In this document: in pieces, positions 1 through 8,795 of the stretch
Layout: every line of letters starts with the position of its first letter
Numbering within the stretch: the stretch's first letter is position 1
Assembly: GCF_000711235.1 (NCBI RefSeq)
Contig: NZ_JOMI01000003.1
Span: 310,001 to 374,000, forward strand
Direction of reading: 5' to 3'
DNA: 64,000 bases
From: Prevotella sp. 10(H)
Lineage (GTDB): Bacteria; Bacteroidota; Bacteroidia; Bacteroidales; Dysgonomonadaceae
Position numbers and translations under genes: made by a program
Notes under the pieces: model-generated
Databases searched by the model: none
Told to the model about the DNA's origin: nothing
What the model saw: the letters and a program-made list of their open reading frames with translations, nothing else

Positions 1-2
1 AT

Positions 3-611
3 TATCAGCCTCATAAGCTGAAGAGAATGGATGAAGCCTTGGAAGATTATGGATATTCGCCGTCGGATATTACAGATGTAATACTTACGCATCTTCATTT
101 CGATCATTGCGGCTATGCTACCTGCATAAACAAAGACGGAGAGATAACACCGTCATTTCCTAATGCAAGATATTGGTTGAGCCGTAAGCAATGGATAAAT
201 CTTCTGGAACCTAACCGTTTGGAAGCCGATTCTATTTTCCCTGAAAATATCCTGCCTATATATGATGCCGGATTATTGAATCTGGTAGATGAAGATATGA
301 ACCTGACTGAAGGTATTGTCCTGCGGTTTTTCGACGGGCATACCGACGGACAGATAGTAGTTTATATAGATACTGACAACGGACAGCACATTTTTCCCGG
401 AGACCTTATTCCAACCTCTTCACATGTGCCACTGGAATGGATATCGGCATATGATATAAATGCGCTTACTTCTGTCAAGGAAAAAGAAAGGTTTCTGTCT
501 GAGATTGCAGGGGATGAAAATACACTAATTTATTGCCATGATGCAAAAGTTGTGAAGAGCAAAGTAAAAAGGCTGAATAATAATTTTATAGCATTTGACA
601 AAGAACAATAA
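3..611 (+). CDS. MBL-fold metallohydrolase (5' end cut by window)
   Basis: Metallo-beta-lactamase-fold hydrolase, probably a lactonase or related esterase; the substrate cannot be told. The open frame runs to the left window edge without a stop, so the N-terminus lies outside and the internal ATG at 27 is not the true start. Counting from that ATG, the zinc motif HLHFDH lies at 22-27, with further candidate ligands H105 (GHTDGQ), D126 (PGD) and H171 (CHD), so the two-metal site is complete. No signal peptide can be judged. The pirin gene converges on it from the right. Confidence 0.85.
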   Translation, partial: YQPHKLKRMDEALEDYGYSPSDITDVILTHLHFDHCGYATCINKDGEITPSFPNARYWLSRKQWINLLEPNRLEADSIFPENILPIYDAGLLNLVDEDMNLTEGIVLRFFDGHTDGQIVVYIDTDNGQHIFPGDLIPTSSHVPLEWISAYDINALTSVKEKERFLSEIAGDENTLIYCHDAKVVKSKVKRLNNNFIAFDKEQ

Positions 612-641
612 AAAAAGCCCGGGTTATAAAACTCCGGACTC
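611..641 (-). terminator. Rho-independent terminator of the pirin gene
   Basis: Read leftward, a seven-pair stem (AGTCCGG with CCGGGCT, one G-T pair) is followed directly by seven T. It sits 31 bp past the pirin stop, between the two convergent genes. Confidence 0.7.
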
Positions 642-671
642 CTACATATTGCTCCTTACAATTACCTATCA

Positions 672-1394
672 CTAAAATTCCATTGGCACATCTATAATTA
701 AGATGCGTGCATTATCAGAATCGGCGGTTATTTTCACATTGTCTATGTCTTCGATGCCTATTGCATCCCTGTGATTTAATTTCTGCCCCTCGACAGTAAA
801 TTCACCTTCGATAACCATTGCAAAAACACCATTACCTTTTCTTTTTACTTTATAATCTATTTCTTTGCCTTTCTCGAAAGTACCGATACTGAACCATGCA
901 TTTTGGTGTATCCACATCCCGGTATTATCAGCATCGTTTTTCGGCCCGACAATCTGTATCAATTCATTCTTATTGTGTAAGAAATCAAATGCCCGTTGAT
1001 CGTAGCGAGGCGTTACATTTTTTGTATCCGGGAAAACCCATATCTGGAAGAAGTTTACAGGCTTTTCTTCATTCGAATTGTACTCACTGTGAGTAATACC
1101 CGAACCGGCACTCATAACCTGTACTTCACCTGCACGTATCACCTCTGTGTGTCCCATGCTGTCTTTGTGTTCGAGATCGCCGTACAATGGTATGGAAACT
1201 ATTTCCATATTATCGTGCGGGTGGGTTCCGAAACCTTCACCGCCTTTTACAATATCATCGTTCACAACACGAAGTGCACCGAAATGTATGCGTTCGGGAT
1301 TGTAATAATTTGCAAAACTGAATGTGTGATATGTATCAAGCCATCCGTGATAAGCGTGACCTCTCGATGAAGCGCGGTATAATGTTGTTTTCAT
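672..1394 (-). CDS. Pirin family protein (YhhW-like)
   Basis: Bicupin of the pirin family. Bacterial members of the YhhW type can act as quercetin 2,3-dioxygenases, but the physiological role is usually unknown. The 240-residue length is normal for the short class. The expected metal ligands are present in the N-terminal cupin: H58 and H60 (HPHDNME), H102 and E104 (THSEY). There is no signal peptide, so it is cytoplasmic. It stands alone, convergent with the MBL hydrolase and followed by a terminator. The family assignment is firm; the reaction is inferred. Confidence 0.93.
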   Translation of the reverse strand: MKTTLYRASSRGHAYHGWLDTYHTFSFANYYNPERIHFGALRVVNDDIVKGGEGFGTHPHDNMEIVSIPLYGDLEHKDSMGHTEVIRAGEVQVMSAGSGITHSEYNSNEEKPVNFFQIWVFPDTKNVTPRYDQRAFDFLHNKNELIQIVGPKNDADNTGMWIHQNAWFSIGTFEKGKEIDYKVKRKGNGVFAMVIEGEFTVEGQKLNHRDAIGIEDIDNVKITADSDNARILIIDVPMEF

Positions 1395-1697
1395 ATAAAT
1401 TATCCTTTCGTTTATTTTATAATCTTTTTGAGTATAAACATTTTAATATGTAAAATGTTTTTTATTTAATACAAAGTTACAATATATTAATGTATTTGTA
1501 AAATAATAAAAATTATATATATGTATAAATATATTAATAGTAAACTTAGATAAGTTTTACCTAATTTGAAGATTAAAGGTGAAAATATATGCATACCATA
1601 GAAAAAGAAATAAAAGGAAAATATATCAGAAAATCTCCTTTAATAACTGACAATAATTTATTAACTTTACAGTTAAAGTAATTAAATACGGGATGTT
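1395..1697. other. AT-rich intergenic region
   Basis: Divergent spacer between the pirin gene and the secreted-protein gene. It is very AT-rich. A leftward -7-like CAAAGTTA lies at 1472-1479 without a good -33 partner. I see no RNA gene, repeat or further ORF. Confidence 0.5.
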
Positions 1698-2468
1698 ATG
1701 AAAAAACTGGTTTTTATATTACTCTTAGCAGTCCCGGCTATCGTGTATAGCCAGACTGAAGTTCCCAAAGATAGCTTTCCCCCATTGAAAAAGGAATCTT
1801 TGAAGATTGATGAAAAGCTTGATAACTATTTGCAGCTTAATGGGGAAAATGCAAATAATCAGGCCGGATCCAAAGCATCGCTTTATCATCCATTGTTGAA
1901 TGAAGATAAGGAATATAGTGTTCCCGATCTACATCTTCCTCCATTAGATGTTTATCTGGGGCCTCCTCTCGAAAGTAATACATTTACAAAGGATCCCTTT
2001 GCCAATGATTTTTCATTCAGTTCGGGTCATATCTATTCAGACCGGATGTGGCTGTCGTCACGCTCTTCTTATGTCACATATCCGTTGTTAGGTGCATCAC
2101 GGGACGTAAGCATGCGTTTTAATTATCAGCCACTCGAATGGCTTGCTGTTTCAGCCGGACCTTATGCATCTAAATATAACCTTTTTGGTGCCACCTACAA
2201 TGACGGGGGAGTCAACGGGTCAATAAAGTTTATCCTGCACGACCGCATACGCCTTAACGGGTACGGCCAATATTCATTAAGGGCAAAACATAACGGTGTA
2301 GCCGGTCCTATGCTGAATATGTATCCGAGTACATACTACGGCGGTACCATTGAAGTGAAAGTAACACAAAAATTCGGTATAGAAGGAGGGGTTATACGTG
2401 AACTTAATCCGTTTAACGGCAAATGGGTTAACAGGCCGTACTTTGCTCCTGTATTTTATGTGAAATAA
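1698..2468 (+). CDS. Exported envelope protein, unknown function
   Basis: Not a family I recognise. It is a 256-residue protein with a clear SPI signal peptide cut near residue 19 (AIVYSQ). A proline-rich stretch follows at about residues 75-95. The last 140 residues alternate polar and aromatic residues in short strands (for example SAGPYASKYN) and end in FYVK, which suggests an outer-membrane or surface beta structure. An alpha/beta hydrolase gene follows 35 bp downstream on the same strand and may be co-transcribed. No homologue-based function is claimed. Confidence 0.75.
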   Translation: MKKLVFILLLAVPAIVYSQTEVPKDSFPPLKKESLKIDEKLDNYLQLNGENANNQAGSKASLYHPLLNEDKEYSVPDLHLPPLDVYLGPPLESNTFTKDPFANDFSFSSGHIYSDRMWLSSRSSYVTYPLLGASRDVSMRFNYQPLEWLAVSAGPYASKYNLFGATYNDGGVNGSIKFILHDRIRLNGYGQYSLRAKHNGVAGPMLNMYPSTYYGGTIEVKVTQKFGIEGGVIRELNPFNGKWVNRPYFAPVFYVK

Positions 2469-2503
2469 TTAATCCGTAGTTTTCAGGCATACATAGAATC
2501 AGA

Positions 2504-3514
2504 ATGAAATTTAAGAAAATCCTGAAAGCAGGTCTTATTGCAATAATAACAATATTTATCCTAATGAATATTGTTATTATTATACAGGCACATAGTCTTT
2601 CTCATTTCGATGAGGATGCAGTGCCGATTATGCCCGATTATAAACCAACTTTTTTTGAATCGATCAAAATCGGCTTGTGCGGATTGGATTTACCCAAGCC
2701 CCATACAAAGGGTTATCCCGTACATGCTTACGACTCCTTGTGTATTGTTCAGGAAGAGGGAAAGAAGCTCGATGCATGGCTGTTGCATACCGATTCTCTT
2801 AAACGGGGACTGGTAATTGCTTTTCATGGATATATGGATGAGAAATCATCTATGCTCGACAGAGCAGATGTATTTCTGGATATGGGCTACGATGTATTAC
2901 TGGTGAACCTTATGGGTGCGGGAAATTCTTATGGTGACCAGACTACCATGGGATATCTGGAAGCGGAAAACGTAAAAGCTGCACATGAATACGCCATCAC
3001 AGAACTAAAAGAAGAAAATATAATTCTGACAGGATTTTCAATGGGTGCAGCCGCTATTATGAAAGCCCAGCATGATTATGATCTTCTGGTAAAAGCAGTT
3101 ATATTGGAAGCACCCTATGCAACATTCAAGGGAACAGTCGGAATGCGGATAGATAAAATGAATATGCCACGTTTCCCTGTAGCACAATTGTTTACCTTTT
3201 GGTTTGGTGCTATAAATGGATTCGATGCGTTCGGAAATAATCCGGAGGAATATGCCGTAAAAATTTATGTGCCGGCATTGCTGATGTGTGGAGGTAAAGA
3301 TCAGTATATACCTGAAGCGGAAACCGAAAGTATATTTAATAATATTGCAGATAAATATAAGAAGATGAAGATATTTCCGGAATCTCATCATCAGTCTTAT
3401 CTCATCAGGTATCCTAAAGAATGGAGAACTACAGTGTCGTCTTTTCTGGATAGCCTTGAAAAAATGAATGTATTTAGTGACGAAAGGGTGGGGGCGCCTC
3501 TTAGAAGAAACTAA
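2504..3514 (+). CDS. Alpha/beta hydrolase, membrane-anchored
   Basis: Serine hydrolase of the alpha/beta fold, resembling the YtmA/BEM46-type group, 336 residues. One N-terminal hydrophobic helix (about residues 8-29) would anchor it to the inner membrane or act as an uncleaved signal. The catalytic triad is visible: nucleophile S179 in GFSMGA, acid D266 in GGKDQY, and histidine H295 or H296 in ESHHQS. The oxyanion region is FHGYMD at 108-113. The substrate is unknown. It lies between the secreted-protein gene and a DUF1287 gene, all on the same strand with gaps of 23-35 bp, so an operon is likely. Confidence 0.9.
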   Translation: MKFKKILKAGLIAIITIFILMNIVIIIQAHSLSHFDEDAVPIMPDYKPTFFESIKIGLCGLDLPKPHTKGYPVHAYDSLCIVQEEGKKLDAWLLHTDSLKRGLVIAFHGYMDEKSSMLDRADVFLDMGYDVLLVNLMGAGNSYGDQTTMGYLEAENVKAAHEYAITELKEENIILTGFSMGAAAIMKAQHDYDLLVKAVILEAPYATFKGTVGMRIDKMNMPRFPVAQLFTFWFGAINGFDAFGNNPEEYAVKIYVPALLMCGGKDQYIPEAETESIFNNIADKYKKMKIFPESHHQSYLIRYPKEWRTTVSSFLDSLEKMNVFSDERVGAPLRRN

Positions 3515-3537
3515 TTTATTATTTAATAATTACATTT

Positions 3538-4119
3538 ATGAAAAGAGGATTATTAATACTTATACTAACCTCGCTTAGTATTGGCTTTTTTGCTCAGGAC
3601 GGAGACTTCTATAAGCGGTTATCGTCGGCTGCCATCGAACTGACAAATGATAAAGTCACCTACGACCCACGTTATTTTACTATACCCTATCCAAATGGTG
3701 ATGTTCCGGCAGATAAAGGAGTATGTACCGATGTCGTCATCAGGGCATACCGAAAGCTGGGTATAGACCTGCAGCAGAAAATACATTTGGATATGAGGGC
3801 GAATTTCAGTAAATATCCAAAGAATTGGGGATTGAAAGGAACCGATAGGAATATCGATCACCGCAGGGTGCCTAATCAGGCATTATTCTTTTCGCGTTTC
3901 GGGACAGTATTGAAAATATCTGACAAGGGCAGTGATTACCTGCCCGGAGATATTGTTACATGGGATCTGGGCGGAGGAATAAACCATATAGGGATAGTAA
4001 CCGACCGTATGTCGCGGGATAATAAACGCCCATTAATAGTTCACAATATCGGACGGGGTCAAGTCTTGGAAGATTGTCTTTTCAGTTTTAAAATAACAGG
4101 GCATTACCGCTACAAGTAA
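3538..4119 (+). CDS. DUF1287 domain protein
   Basis: Exported DUF1287 protein (YiiX-like, NlpC/P60-related fold), 193 residues, with a signal peptide ending near residue 20 (GFFAQ). The probable catalytic Cys is C63 (GVCTDV) and the His is H150 (GINHIGIV), in the order expected of papain-like NlpC/P60 folds. Known relatives are thought to act on cell-wall peptides or similar amide bonds, but the substrate is not established. It is the last gene of the rightward group that starts at 1698 and converges on the TPR lipoprotein gene 11 bp away. Confidence 0.88.
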   Translation: MKRGLLILILTSLSIGFFAQDGDFYKRLSSAAIELTNDKVTYDPRYFTIPYPNGDVPADKGVCTDVVIRAYRKLGIDLQQKIHLDMRANFSKYPKNWGLKGTDRNIDHRRVPNQALFFSRFGTVLKISDKGSDYLPGDIVTWDLGGGINHIGIVTDRMSRDNKRPLIVHNIGRGQVLEDCLFSFKITGHYRYK

Positions 4120-4130
4120 ATTATTCAGGT

Positions 4131-5090
4131 TTACCTTTTGCGGGCGAGAGGTTTTAGTCTCTTTATAGCCTTATTAATGGCTTCGTGTGTGTCGAGTTTG
4201 TTTTTCGGATCGAGGTCTAATATTCTTTCGTAATCGCTCAGTGCTTCGTTGTATTTCTTTTCTTCTTCGTATATCGCTGCCCGTTTTCTGTAAGCATTGA
4301 CGTTTGTAGAATCGAGCGCTATGGCTTTATTGCAGTCTGCCAAGGCCTTGTCAAAATCTTTTTGCATCATGTAAGCTCCGGCCCTGTTGCTGTATGCTTT
4401 TACATTTGTAGTATCTATGGCGATAACTTTATTATAGTCGGAAATAGCCTTGTCGTAAGCATCTTTCGCCAAATAGGTATTGCCTCTGTTATTGTATATG
4501 TCGATAACATAAGAAGGGTTCAGTTTGATAGCTTTGCTGTAATCGTTGAGCGCCTTATCGTAATTGCCAAGCCCTTCATATATAATGCCTCTGTTGTAGT
4601 ATGCATCCGAATAGTCCGAATTTAAGCTTACGGCTTTAGTGTAATCAAGTATTGCTAGGCTGTCTTCATCCAGCATTTGGTAGATGCAACCTCTGCTGTA
4701 AAATCCTTTGGGAGATGTAGAGTCTATAGCTATTATCGTATTTGTATGATCGATAGCTTTTTTATAGTTTTCAATATTGAGGTATTCGTTGCAGATGATC
4801 GTATTCGCTTCGATAAGCAAGATATTTTTCTTGCGGGGAGTGATGAGGTCTTCATCTGCATGGATTTGCTCCAATATCGATGTGAGGGCAGTTATGCGTT
4901 CTTTCTGATTGTCCAGACTGTCTACTATCCTGTTCATCTTGTGCCTGAACTCAGCAATATGCTTATCCTGTTTTATCTCTTTATCGAAAAGATTACAGGA
5001 TGAAACGAATATAGAAAGTGCGATAAGTATAATGGCAAAATGAAATTTCGTATATATCACTTGTAACGTTGCGTTTGTTGTCTTGCTCAT
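4131..5090 (-). CDS. TPR-repeat lipoprotein
   Basis: Lipoprotein of 319 residues with a lipobox ending VSSC (C32), then a helical region and about six TPR units from residue 90 to the C-terminus (recurring patterns such as AYYNRGIIYEGLGNYDKAL). TPRs bind protein partners; the partner is unknown. I start at the ATG at 5090 (MSKTTNAT). The longer frame reaching 5225 would put codons through a strong hairpin at 5209-5238 and move the signal peptide inward. Some repeats are nearly identical, as in recent unit duplication. Confidence 0.85.
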   Translation of the reverse strand: MSKTTNATLQVIYTKFHFAIILIALSIFVSSCNLFDKEIKQDKHIAEFRHKMNRIVDSLDNQKERITALTSILEQIHADEDLITPRKKNILLIEANTIICNEYLNIENYKKAIDHTNTIIAIDSTSPKGFYSRGCIYQMLDEDSLAILDYTKAVSLNSDYSDAYYNRGIIYEGLGNYDKALNDYSKAIKLNPSYVIDIYNNRGNTYLAKDAYDKAISDYNKVIAIDTTNVKAYSNRAGAYMMQKDFDKALADCNKAIALDSTNVNAYRKRAAIYEEEKKYNEALSDYERILDLDPKNKLDTHEAINKAIKRLKPLARKR

Positions 5091-5208
5091 ATAAAAATAG
5101 ATGACATTAATGAACCTTGATGTCTCGGATTCAGCAAAGATATTAAAAAAAAATATAATAAAGGCTTCAAATCTTGTTACATCTCTGCATTTGTTGATAT
5201 ATAAAGTA

Positions 5209-5238
5209 GGAACACCTATCCTCACGGATAAGTGTTCC
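5209..5238. other. Strong inverted repeat upstream of the TPR gene
   Basis: GGAACACCTATCC and GGATAAGTGTTCC pair over 13 positions with one C-A mismatch and a TCAC loop. It lies about 120 bp upstream of the TPR lipoprotein start. Neither flank has a clean T-tract, so it may be a structured 5' leader or protein site, not a plain terminator. Confidence 0.65.
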
Positions 5239-5313
5239 AGATTCGTAGTGTTATTTTTATCTAAAATAAAAAGTAATAATGTGTTTTACTTTGTTCTTTA
5301 TAAATTTAAACGT

Positions 5314-5360
5314 AAAAAAATCGAAAGTGTTACATTTGCTGACACTTTTTTGATTTTTTA
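5314..5360 (-). terminator. Probable terminator of the 5481-5960 gene
   Basis: Imperfect long stem: AAAGTGT at 5324-5330 pairs with ACACTTT at 5342-5348, extended by AAAAAATC with GATTTTTT. Read leftward it ends in a T-run, about 120 bp past the stop of the small lipoprotein gene. Confidence 0.5.
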
Positions 5361-5480
5361 ATAAAAGTCTATATTATTGTAATAATAATTTACTATAAAT
5401 GAATAAAATGAAATCTTTGCAGGGCTTTGGGCAATGTTTTGGCAACGGGAATGCAGTGCAGAAATAATTTTCTTTGTTAA

Positions 5481-5960
5481 CTACTGATTAGGAAATAATC
5501 CTCGTTCAAAAATATCCATAGCGTTAGCTTTAAGTATCTTGTTTTTATCTAGCTTCAATTCCTTAGCTACTTCTTCTCTTACATCTGATACAACATAGAG
5601 GCTGGAATCTTCACGGACAACAGATTTTTCTCCACGCAGATCGTCGATCTGATAATAGCTTTTGTCTATTGTTTTGTAGATGCCTTTTAACGGCTCGGAA
5701 TAGTTTTGGTAAAAATAGTATGTCCTGTCATTCTTAAATTCGTAGCTGACATTATTTTCTTTGTATCTGTTTTTGATATAGTCTTCTATGGGCTGTTTCA
5801 AAGACGGCTCGGTAACATATACTTCAGCTTTTGTCCCTGCATGAATCCAATGTCCCTCTACATTTTTAGTATAGGAACTATCTTCCCTGTCGCATGATTG
5901 TATCAGAAACCCGAGGGCAATCACTAATATTAAGAAAAAATATCTATATTTACCTTTCAT
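5481..5960 (-). CDS. Small lipoprotein, unknown function
   Basis: A 159-residue lipoprotein with a signal sequence and lipobox ending LIQSC (C23), followed by an acidic spacer (DREDSS). The remainder contains strand-like stretches with many Tyr and Phe (for example RTYYFYQNYSE), resembling the lipocalin-like single-domain lipoproteins common in Bacteroidota, though I cannot place it in a family. Transcribed alone, leftward, with a probable terminator downstream. No function is proposed. Confidence 0.75.
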   Translation of the reverse strand: MKGKYRYFFLILVIALGFLIQSCDREDSSYTKNVEGHWIHAGTKAEVYVTEPSLKQPIEDYIKNRYKENNVSYEFKNDRTYYFYQNYSEPLKGIYKTIDKSYYQIDDLRGEKSVVREDSSLYVVSDVREEVAKELKLDKNKILKANAMDIFERGLFPNQ

Positions 5961-6044
5961 AACCTAATAATTAAGGTTATTTTGCAAAATTACATAATAT
6001 AAACGGAAAATGTAACAAAATTGTTGTGTTTTTTTAGTGAAAAA

Positions 6045-6073
6045 TCGGGCAAAAATGAAAGTTTTTTGCCCGA
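6045..6073 (-). terminator. Terminator of the PspC-PadR-PspC operon
   Basis: TCGGGCAAAAA pairs perfectly with TTTTTGCCCGA (11 bp, seven-base loop). Read leftward the stem is followed by TTTTTCAC. It lies 64 bp past the last gene of the operon. Confidence 0.8.
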
Positions 6074-6137
6074 CTGTTGTGATATGGATTTTATCACTGT
6101 CTATTATCAAAAACAAGAAACTATTCTGCTTATTATT

Positions 6138-7643
6138 TCAATCAAAATTAAAATGGTAATTATAACCATGGCGACCATAATATTTCAATCTAAAAGGTTT
6201 GGAATTATATGAATTTTTAAGAGGTCCCTCAATGAGTACCTTTTTATTCGCGGGAGTTGTAATGACTACGTCGAATGTTTCAAGGTTCCATTTGTCGTCA
6301 TTGTCGTACCATTTAGGATTAATGACCATTAGTGAGTCATTGAGACTATAGTCCAGTTGTAGATTTTCAGCTTTTCGTCTGGCTGTAATATCATTGTCGG
6401 CAAAATCATTTTTTTTGATTTCCACTTTATAGCCTGTCAGTAATGAATCTTCCAATACTTTCACTCTCGGAAGAATACATACTTCCCTGTCTTTCATTTT
6501 CTCGCCTCTGTAAAATACAGCGGGATTTTGCGGCTGTTGGTTCATATGCCTGTAATCATCTCCAAGCCTTATAATAAGTGTATCGGATTTTGTATTAACA
6601 GCGACATTTTCTATCGCATCTTCTTGTTGCCTGTGACCGTGTGCAAATTTTACACTTTTGTTTCCGATGTAGAATAATGAACCTACCCAGATGAACAGTC
6701 CGATTATAAAGCTGAACATTGTCCGTTGTGTAAATGCCGAACGGAATAAAACTTTCATCAGTAAACTAAGCAATGCAACCAGTGGTAGACAAAGTGCCAG
6801 TATTACAGCAATTTTCAGGTTAATGGAGTTATATCCAAGTAGCACCAGATAGTTGTTAGCATTCAATATTTCCGTATCGAAATGTAGCCAAATTAATGAT
6901 GCGAGCAATCCGAATAGCGTAAGGAAAACGGTTAACGCAATAAAACCTATAATTATATTGATAAATATATTCAATAGGGTGCCCAGTGCACTTCCCCTGT
7001 ATTTCCGCTGAGGTGCATGAGTACGATCTTGAATGTTTTCAATAGAAGGGTCGGCTCCCGACATGGACAGCTTCTGGGTGAAAGTACGGGCTGTCGGCAT
7101 AATCAGCCATAATATCAGATAGCCGATGATGATAGTGACGGCTCCCTTGAAAGAGAAAAAGCTGAAAAGGATAATTACCAATCCCGCAAGTATAATACGT
7201 ATGGCAGTCGGGTCGATTTTGAAATAGTGTCCGAAGCCACTGCATACTCCTCCAAGTATTTTATTATTTGCATCGCGGTATAGCTTTTTCTTAAATATGC
7301 TTTGAGAAGGATCATCCTTATCCGTATATTCAGGGTCTCCCTTTACAGGAGCGCCTTCTTCGTTTGCATCCTGATAGATGGCAGCATCGAAATCCTTAGG
7401 GTTGCCCATGATTTTTATGATTTCCTGAGCGTCGGCTAAAGATACCACGCCGTCATTGGAGTTGATTCTGATCTGCAATAATTCACTGAGGCGCGATTCT
7501 ATATCTGCAATTATCTCTTCGGCTTCGGGATTGCCGCTGAAATGCATCCTGAGTGCCTTGAGGTAATTATTGAGAACAGAATAGGCATCTTCTTCAAGAT
7601 TGAATGCCAGTCCGCCTATGCTTACTCTTATTGTCGGTTTCAT
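6138..7643 (-). CDS. PspC domain multi-pass membrane protein
   Basis: A 501-residue inner-membrane protein. Residues 1-85 form a soluble head, the PspC domain is at about 119-184 (GGVCSGFGHYFKIDP, then a hydrophobic pair), three or four further membrane helices fall between about 215 and 330, and a C-terminal soluble domain follows. PspC proteins serve envelope-stress (phage shock) responses in other bacteria; the job here is inferred. The head is clearly paralogous to that of the shorter PspC protein two genes upstream (VSIG, then a DAY...YL pattern). It is the last gene of an operon with padR, 12 bp behind it. Confidence 0.9.
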   Translation of the reverse strand: MKPTIRVSIGGLAFNLEEDAYSVLNNYLKALRMHFSGNPEAEEIIADIESRLSELLQIRINSNDGVVSLADAQEIIKIMGNPKDFDAAIYQDANEEGAPVKGDPEYTDKDDPSQSIFKKKLYRDANNKILGGVCSGFGHYFKIDPTAIRIILAGLVIILFSFFSFKGAVTIIIGYLILWLIMPTARTFTQKLSMSGADPSIENIQDRTHAPQRKYRGSALGTLLNIFINIIIGFIALTVFLTLFGLLASLIWLHFDTEILNANNYLVLLGYNSINLKIAVILALCLPLVALLSLLMKVLFRSAFTQRTMFSFIIGLFIWVGSLFYIGNKSVKFAHGHRQQEDAIENVAVNTKSDTLIIRLGDDYRHMNQQPQNPAVFYRGEKMKDREVCILPRVKVLEDSLLTGYKVEIKKNDFADNDITARRKAENLQLDYSLNDSLMVINPKWYDNDDKWNLETFDVVITTPANKKVLIEGPLKNSYNSKPFRLKYYGRHGYNYHFNFD

Positions 7644-7655
7644 CGTATTATGGTT

Positions 7656-7991
7656 TTATTTGTTTCGGATATTGTCTATTACTCTGACAAGGTCTGTCCA
7701 TACGAGATCCAGTTCTTCGAGTACGGCGCGTCCTTTGTCTGTTATAGCATAGTACTTGCGCGGAGGCCCCTGTGTGGATTCTTCCCATCGGTAACTAAGC
7801 AATCCCTGATTTTTCTGTCGTGTAAGAAGAGGATAAAGTGTACCTTCTACAACGATCATTTCCGATTCTTTCAGTTCGTTTATGATGGCCGATACATATG
7901 CATCGCCTTTCGATAAGATGCTGAGAATACAATATTCGAGTATCCCTTTGCGCATCTGAGCTTTTATATTGTCTACGTTTATAGTTTCCAT
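7656..7991 (-). CDS. PadR family transcriptional regulator
   Basis: A 111-residue winged-helix protein of the PadR type: N-terminal KGILEYCILSIL, wing motif EGTLYPLLTR followed by GLLSYRW, then YAITDKGRAVL and a short C-terminal dimerisation helix. PadR proteins usually repress neighbouring genes, often membrane proteins, in response to stress or small molecules. It sits between two PspC genes (12 bp on each side), so it very likely controls its own operon. It has no ligand domain, as is normal for the short subfamily-2 members. Confidence 0.94.
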   Translation of the reverse strand: METINVDNIKAQMRKGILEYCILSILSKGDAYVSAIINELKESEMIVVEGTLYPLLTRQKNQGLLSYRWEESTQGPPRKYYAITDKGRAVLEELDLVWTDLVRVIDNIRNK

Positions 7992-8003
7992 ACAGCTTAT
8001 ATT

Positions 8004-8588
8004 TTATTTGCGTTGTGAGGTAAATTTCCTGATATTATCTGCAGTAGGCGCATAGCCTCTCAGTTCCAGTTTCTGTGCTATAGTAATAGCGCGTGGCGAT
8101 ACAATCCAGAGAATTAAATATGCAAGTATGGCAGTTCCATATGCAAAGGCCAGTGCTACGAATATGAGCCTTATGATGGTTACGTCTACTCCTGTGTAAG
8201 TTGCGATACCGCTACATACGCCGGCGATCATCTTTTCGTCCATATCCCTGTAGAATCTTTTGCTTCCCTTGGTATATTCATATTCCTGATTGTAGCCTGC
8301 CGATCTTGTTGATCCGGCATTCGGTTCCGGTTCATTGTTTTCTATTTCTCCGAGATGGTCGATAACTACCTGTACGAGCTTCATATCCACAACCTGATTT
8401 GAAAATTTCATTTCTTTCTGGAATATTTCCGCTACCCGTGCTTCCACATCTTCCATGACTTCTTTGGCTTCCTGCTTATCGGAGATAGTTTCTTCAAATC
8501 GTCTCAGATATTCTTTCAATCTGTAATAAGCATCGTCTTCCACTGTGAAATTAATGCTTCCTATACTGACTTCTATAACCTTTTTCAT
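8004..8588 (-). CDS. PspC domain protein
   Basis: A 194-residue protein with a soluble N-terminal head (1-85) and a PspC domain at about 110-170 (RFYRDMDEKMIAGVCSGIA, then two hydrophobic helices). The head matches that of the 501-residue PspC protein downstream (VSIG...F..E.DAYYRLKEYL), so the two genes are duplicates that later diverged, one gaining extra helices and a C-terminal domain. First gene of the operon; a good Bacteroidota promoter lies upstream. Confidence 0.92.
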   Translation of the reverse strand: MKKVIEVSIGSINFTVEDDAYYRLKEYLRRFEETISDKQEAKEVMEDVEARVAEIFQKEMKFSNQVVDMKLVQVVIDHLGEIENNEPEPNAGSTRSAGYNQEYEYTKGSKRFYRDMDEKMIAGVCSGIATYTGVDVTIIRLIFVALAFAYGTAILAYLILWIVSPRAITIAQKLELRGYAPTADNIRKFTSQRK

Positions 8589-8641
8589 GACATACTATTA
8601 TTTAATACCATTTATTATCCTATACCATGTTGTTTGTATTG

Positions 8642-8673
8642 CAAATATATAAATAAATAATAGTACTATGCAA
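8642..8673 (-). promoter_or_regulatory. Promoter of the PspC-PadR operon
   Basis: Read leftward: TTG (8673-8671), 21-base spacer, then TATATTTG (8649-8642), matching the Bacteroidota -33/-7 consensus. It lies 53 bp before the first start codon. Confidence 0.6.
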
Positions 8674-8795
8674 TACATAATACTATGTCAAAAAATAAAA
8701 TATTGACTATATTGTTTATAATCAATATTTTATTAAATAGAAAAATATTTGTATTTAACTTTAATTAACTAATTGCACTTTGCAATTGCCTTGTT

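Larger units (their letters stand above)
5091..5480. other. Intergenic region with two hairpins
   Basis: 390 bp between two leftward lipoprotein genes. It holds a strong hairpin at 5209-5238 and an imperfect AT-rich hairpin at 5314-5360, annotated separately. The rest is AT-rich with no convincing ORF. Confidence 0.5.

Noticed and set aside
996-1370. 124-residue plus-strand frame inside pirin
   Set aside because: Antisense to a clear pirin gene.
4362-5361. Several plus-strand frames across the TPR gene and its leader
   Set aside because: Complement of repeated TPR codons or of AT-rich spacer; no leader, motif or promoter.
5101-5361. 86-residue plus-strand frame upstream of the TPR gene
   Set aside because: Low-complexity AT-rich translation that runs through both hairpins.
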